This document shows, one piece after another, positions 5,516-7,229 of a stretch of 7,229 bases of DNA. The translations under genes were made by a program, and so were the position numbers. The notes under the pieces are model-generated. The model saw only the letters and a list, made by a program, of their open reading frames with translations, did no database searches and had not been told where the DNA came from. Source of the stretch: Flavobacteriaceae bacterium. Its GTDB lineage: Bacteria > Bacteroidota > Bacteroidia > Flavobacteriales > Flavobacteriaceae. Each line of letters begins with the position of its first letter. Position 1 is the stretch's first letter. Where the stretch lies: the NCBI GenBank assembly GCA_023145595.1, contig JAGLDM010000200.1:1-7229 (forward strand), given 5' to 3'.

Positions 5516-6208
5516 CTAAAGATGCAATCCGCATTCTGTTTTTACATGATTATTCCAACGTCCACTTCTACCATTTCCTGGCGACGAGCAATACTTGCAT
5601 CCAACAGAATTATATCCTTTTGAAACTAGTGGGTGGAACGGAAGCATGTGTTCGCGAATATATGTTTCTCGCTCTTCTTCGGTAACATCCAAAAGGGGGT
5701 AAAAGTTCAAGATTCCATTTCTTTTTTCAAAAATATTGAGTGAAGCCCGGTAATCATTTTGCCATTCCATCAATCCAGATACCCAAACATTAAAATGTTC
5801 TTTGGTCATTTGTAGGGGGCGTACTTTATTCACGTCACAACAAAGTTCTGGAGATTCTTCCCAAGTTTTATTCTTGGTTGTAAAATCATTGTCGATTTTT
5901 TTTGCCCCAATTGATTTCACCTTTAATTCAAACAGTTTGGTAAGTTGCTCTTTATACGCAATGGTTTCATCAAAATGATATTTGGTGTCAATAAAATAGA
6001 TAACTTGCTCCTTATTTACTTGAGAAAACTCATGTAAAAGGAATGCTGAACTTATCGCAAAAGAACTGGTAAGCATTATTTCGTTTACGTCAAAATCTTT
6101 ATAAAGTTCAGTAATTCGTTCTCTTACATTTAGAGGGTTGTACTTTTCATTCAATGCTGCAATTTCGGCATCTGAATAATTTTTTTTCTCTAAAACGGTT
6201 GTACTCAT
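5516..6208 (-). CDS. cysH: Assimilatory APS/PAPS reductase (CysH), 4Fe-4S cysteine type
   Basis: This 230-residue cytoplasmic enzyme reduces activated sulfate (adenylyl or phosphoadenylyl sulfate) to sulfite with thioredoxin in the assimilatory sulfate pathway. A nucleotide-binding loop-like 'LTSSFAISSAFLLHEF' lies at 46-61. Cys123-Cys124 ('ELCCDVNKVRPL') and Cys204-x-x-Cys207 ('GCKYC') are the four [4Fe-4S] ligands that mark the APS-preferring type, and Cys226 in the terminal 'KTECGLHL' is the catalytic cysteine. Family length is usual for Bacteroidetes. The stretch between CxxC and GRW (SSPGNGRS) is shorter than in many proteobacterial enzymes, and the substrate-site motif reads 'SGLMEWQNDYR' instead of the classic GxRRxQ pattern; I believe both are normal for this phylum. 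The gene has its own promoter and no cysD, cysN or sulfite reductase gene beside it, so its partners must be elsewhere. APS over PAPS is inferred from the cysteines. Confidence 0.92.
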   Translation of the reverse strand: MSTTVLEKKNYSDAEIAALNEKYNPLNVRERITELYKDFDVNEIMLTSSFAISSAFLLHEFSQVNKEQVIYFIDTKYHFDETIAYKEQLTKLFELKVKSIGAKKIDNDFTTKNKTWEESPELCCDVNKVRPLQMTKEHFNVWVSGLMEWQNDYRASLNIFEKRNGILNFYPLLDVTEEERETYIREHMLPFHPLVSKGYNSVGCKYCSSPGNGRSGRWNNHVKTECGLHL

Positions 6209-6229
6209 TATAAATTTTTAATAACTCAA

Positions 6230-6257
6230 CAAATATATAAACTGCATGTGTTATCAA
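6230..6257 (-). promoter_or_regulatory. Promoter of cysH
   Basis: On the minus strand TTG (6257-6255) is followed after 17 bp by TATATTTG (6237-6230), matching the Bacteroidetes -33/-7 pattern with an exact TAnnTTTG box. It lies in the 71-bp gap after the saccharopine dehydrogenase stop and would give a leader of about 15 nt before the ATG at 6208. This is the best promoter in the window and supports cysH being transcribed on its own, though read-through from upstream remains possible. No SAM-riboswitch-like structure fits in so short a leader. Confidence 0.6.
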
Positions 6258-6279
6258 CTAATATTTTCAGGGTTATATA

Positions 6280-7229
6280 CTAAAAAAGGGGACTTTTTTT
6301 CTCTTTAAAGAGGATTCCATAATTCTCTAATTCATTTAGAATAGGCATATAAATTTCTTTTTTAATCGGAATCAAAACACCTTTAGATGTGATTTTTTTA
6401 TTTAATATAAGCAGTGTTGCAATAGCAACAGGGAGCCCAACCGTTTGTGCCATGGCCGTATAAATTTGATCTTTACCCAAGAGAACCATTTGAGACTCTA
6501 TTTGTTCTTTTTTACCGTCTAATTCGTAGCCAAATTTATGATGCATAACGATCATATCTTTATCATCCGGATTTAAAGTCCATGAATCTGTTAATATTTT
6601 TTGAAGAATTTGAGCAGGAGTAGCATTCTTTAATTGAATTGTTTTGGTATCATCAAAAAGATTGAGTTCCATAAGTTTGCTCCAAATAATATCATCTTGA
6701 TCAATTTTGAGGTAATGTCTTAATTTTAATTCTACCGAATCTGTTGGGTGATATGCTAAAAATGAATTTGTAAATTCGCGATAGGTCATTTTTTCAGAAT
6801 TTCCAATGGAATAACTATCATCCGTCATGCCTAATTGCACAAAAATATTCCAGCTACGAGAATATCCAGGTCGGCGCATAGTACCTCTAAACATACTTGG
6901 AATATTGTCGAGTCCATAAATCTCTCGGTATTTTAAACTGTCTCGATTGGGGTAAATTTCAAATTCGCCATAATCCAAAACTTCAGTTCTTAAAATGCGC
7001 TTGAATAATTTATGATAAGGAATGTATTTATACTTTCCATTTTTGATAAAAGTGGAAACGCCGTGTCCGGCAAGCACCACATTGCGCGGATTCCAAGTAA
7101 ACTTATAATTCCAAGGATTGTTATCGTATTTTGGTGCTACCAAACCACCTGTTGAAGATTGGAAACTTAAGATTTCTCCACCTTCAGCTTTAACCCGATC
7201 AATGACTTGCATAGCCGACATATGGTCGA
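6280..7229 (-). CDS. Saccharopine dehydrogenase (LYS9-like), C-terminal part, truncated by window edge
   Basis: The frame stays open to the right edge (upstream of the Met at 7221 it reads Asp-His, as in the family motif 'DPGxDHMSAM'), so that Met is internal and the N-terminal Rossmann NAD(P)-binding domain lies outside the window. Visible is the Sacchrp_dh_C-type substrate domain; residue numbers count from that Met. 'SSTGGLVAPKYDNNPWNYKF' (22-41) with 'WNPRNVVLAG' (43-52) is the family's GGL/NPW/KF signature, 'YPNRDSLKY' (90-98) and 'YGL...FRGTMRRPGYS' (102-121) follow, and 'TVGLPVAIATLLILNKKI' (260-277) precedes a terminal 'YMPILNELENYGI'. The enzyme interconverts saccharopine with glutamate plus aminoadipate semialdehyde; in this phylum lysine breakdown is more likely than synthesis, which is inference. 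The stop (6282-6280) lies 71 bp before cysH on the same strand. Related saccharopine reductases and carboxynorspermidine dehydrogenases are less likely given these motifs. Confidence 0.88.
   Translation of the reverse strand, partial: DHMSAMQVIDRVKAEGGEILSFQSSTGGLVAPKYDNNPWNYKFTWNPRNVVLAGHGVSTFIKNGKYKYIPYHKLFKRILRTEVLDYGEFEIYPNRDSLKYREIYGLDNIPSMFRGTMRRPGYSRSWNIFVQLGMTDDSYSIGNSEKMTYREFTNSFLAYHPTDSVELKLRHYLKIDQDDIIWSKLMELNLFDDTKTIQLKNATPAQILQKILTDSWTLNPDDKDMIVMHHKFGYELDGKKEQIESQMVLLGKDQIYTAMAQTVGLPVAIATLLILNKKITSKGVLIPIKKEIYMPILNELENYGILFKEKKSPLF

Noticed and set aside
5432..5623. A 63-codon plus-strand frame running from the short-period repeat into the 3' end of cysH.
   Set aside because: Half lies in repeat DNA and half is antisense to conserved cysH sequence, including the CxxC and ECGLH codons; composition is not protein-like.
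2064..6208. The idea that the SulP-like transporter and cysH form a sulfate uptake and reduction module.
   Set aside because: They are 2 kb apart, on opposite strands, separated by RNA-modification genes; the transporter looks DUF3360-like and has no STAS domain, so a sulfate role is unsupported.
6209..6279. A possible sulfur-responsive riboswitch before cysH.
   Set aside because: The predicted leader is only about 15 nt because the promoter lies at 6230-6257, leaving no room for an aptamer, and no SAM-riboswitch core is visible.

Overview
This AT-rich window looks like ordinary chromosomal DNA from a member of the Bacteroidetes, most likely the Flavobacteriia. Four things point there: protein types (a PafA-type alkaline phosphatase, an RluB with a long basic N-terminal tail, and a CysH with the short 'CxxC-SSPGNGRSGRW' C-terminal region), near absence of Shine-Dalgarno sequences, several TAnnTTTG-type -7 promoter boxes, and intergenic repeats of kinds I associate with this group. 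No mobile element, CRISPR array, tRNA or rRNA was found.

Layout. Positions 1-1473 (+) hold the 3' part of a PafA-type alkaline phosphatase whose nucleophile-bearing start lies left of the window. Facing it is a 59-codon gene (1531-1710, -) for a CxxC/CxxH putative zinc-binding protein of unknown function. A 353-bp gap (1711-2063) carries divergent promoter-like boxes and one perfect DnaA-box 9-mer. Next, on the + strand, come a polytopic membrane protein with a UraA/SulP-like fold, probably DUF3360 (2064-3518), a 23S rRNA pseudouridine synthase of the RluB/RsuA family (3592-4461), and a TrmN6-type tRNA adenine methyltransferase (4657-5370). The last two are separated by a 195-bp spacer with a REP-like sequence and a run of inverted repeats. 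After a decayed short-period repeat (about 5417-5493), the minus strand holds a CysH-type APS/PAPS reductase (5516-6208) with its own good promoter, and the C-terminal part of a saccharopine dehydrogenase (6280-7229) that runs off the right edge.

How the genes relate. They do not form one pathway or operon. Phosphate scavenging (pafA), RNA modification (rluB, trmN6), sulfate assimilation (cysH) and lysine/saccharopine metabolism are separate housekeeping functions, mostly expressed as single genes. I see no convincing new multi-gene system. The parts most worth a second look are the small zinc-binding protein, the uncharacterised transporter-like protein and the structured or repetitive spacers at 4496-4630 and 5417-5493.
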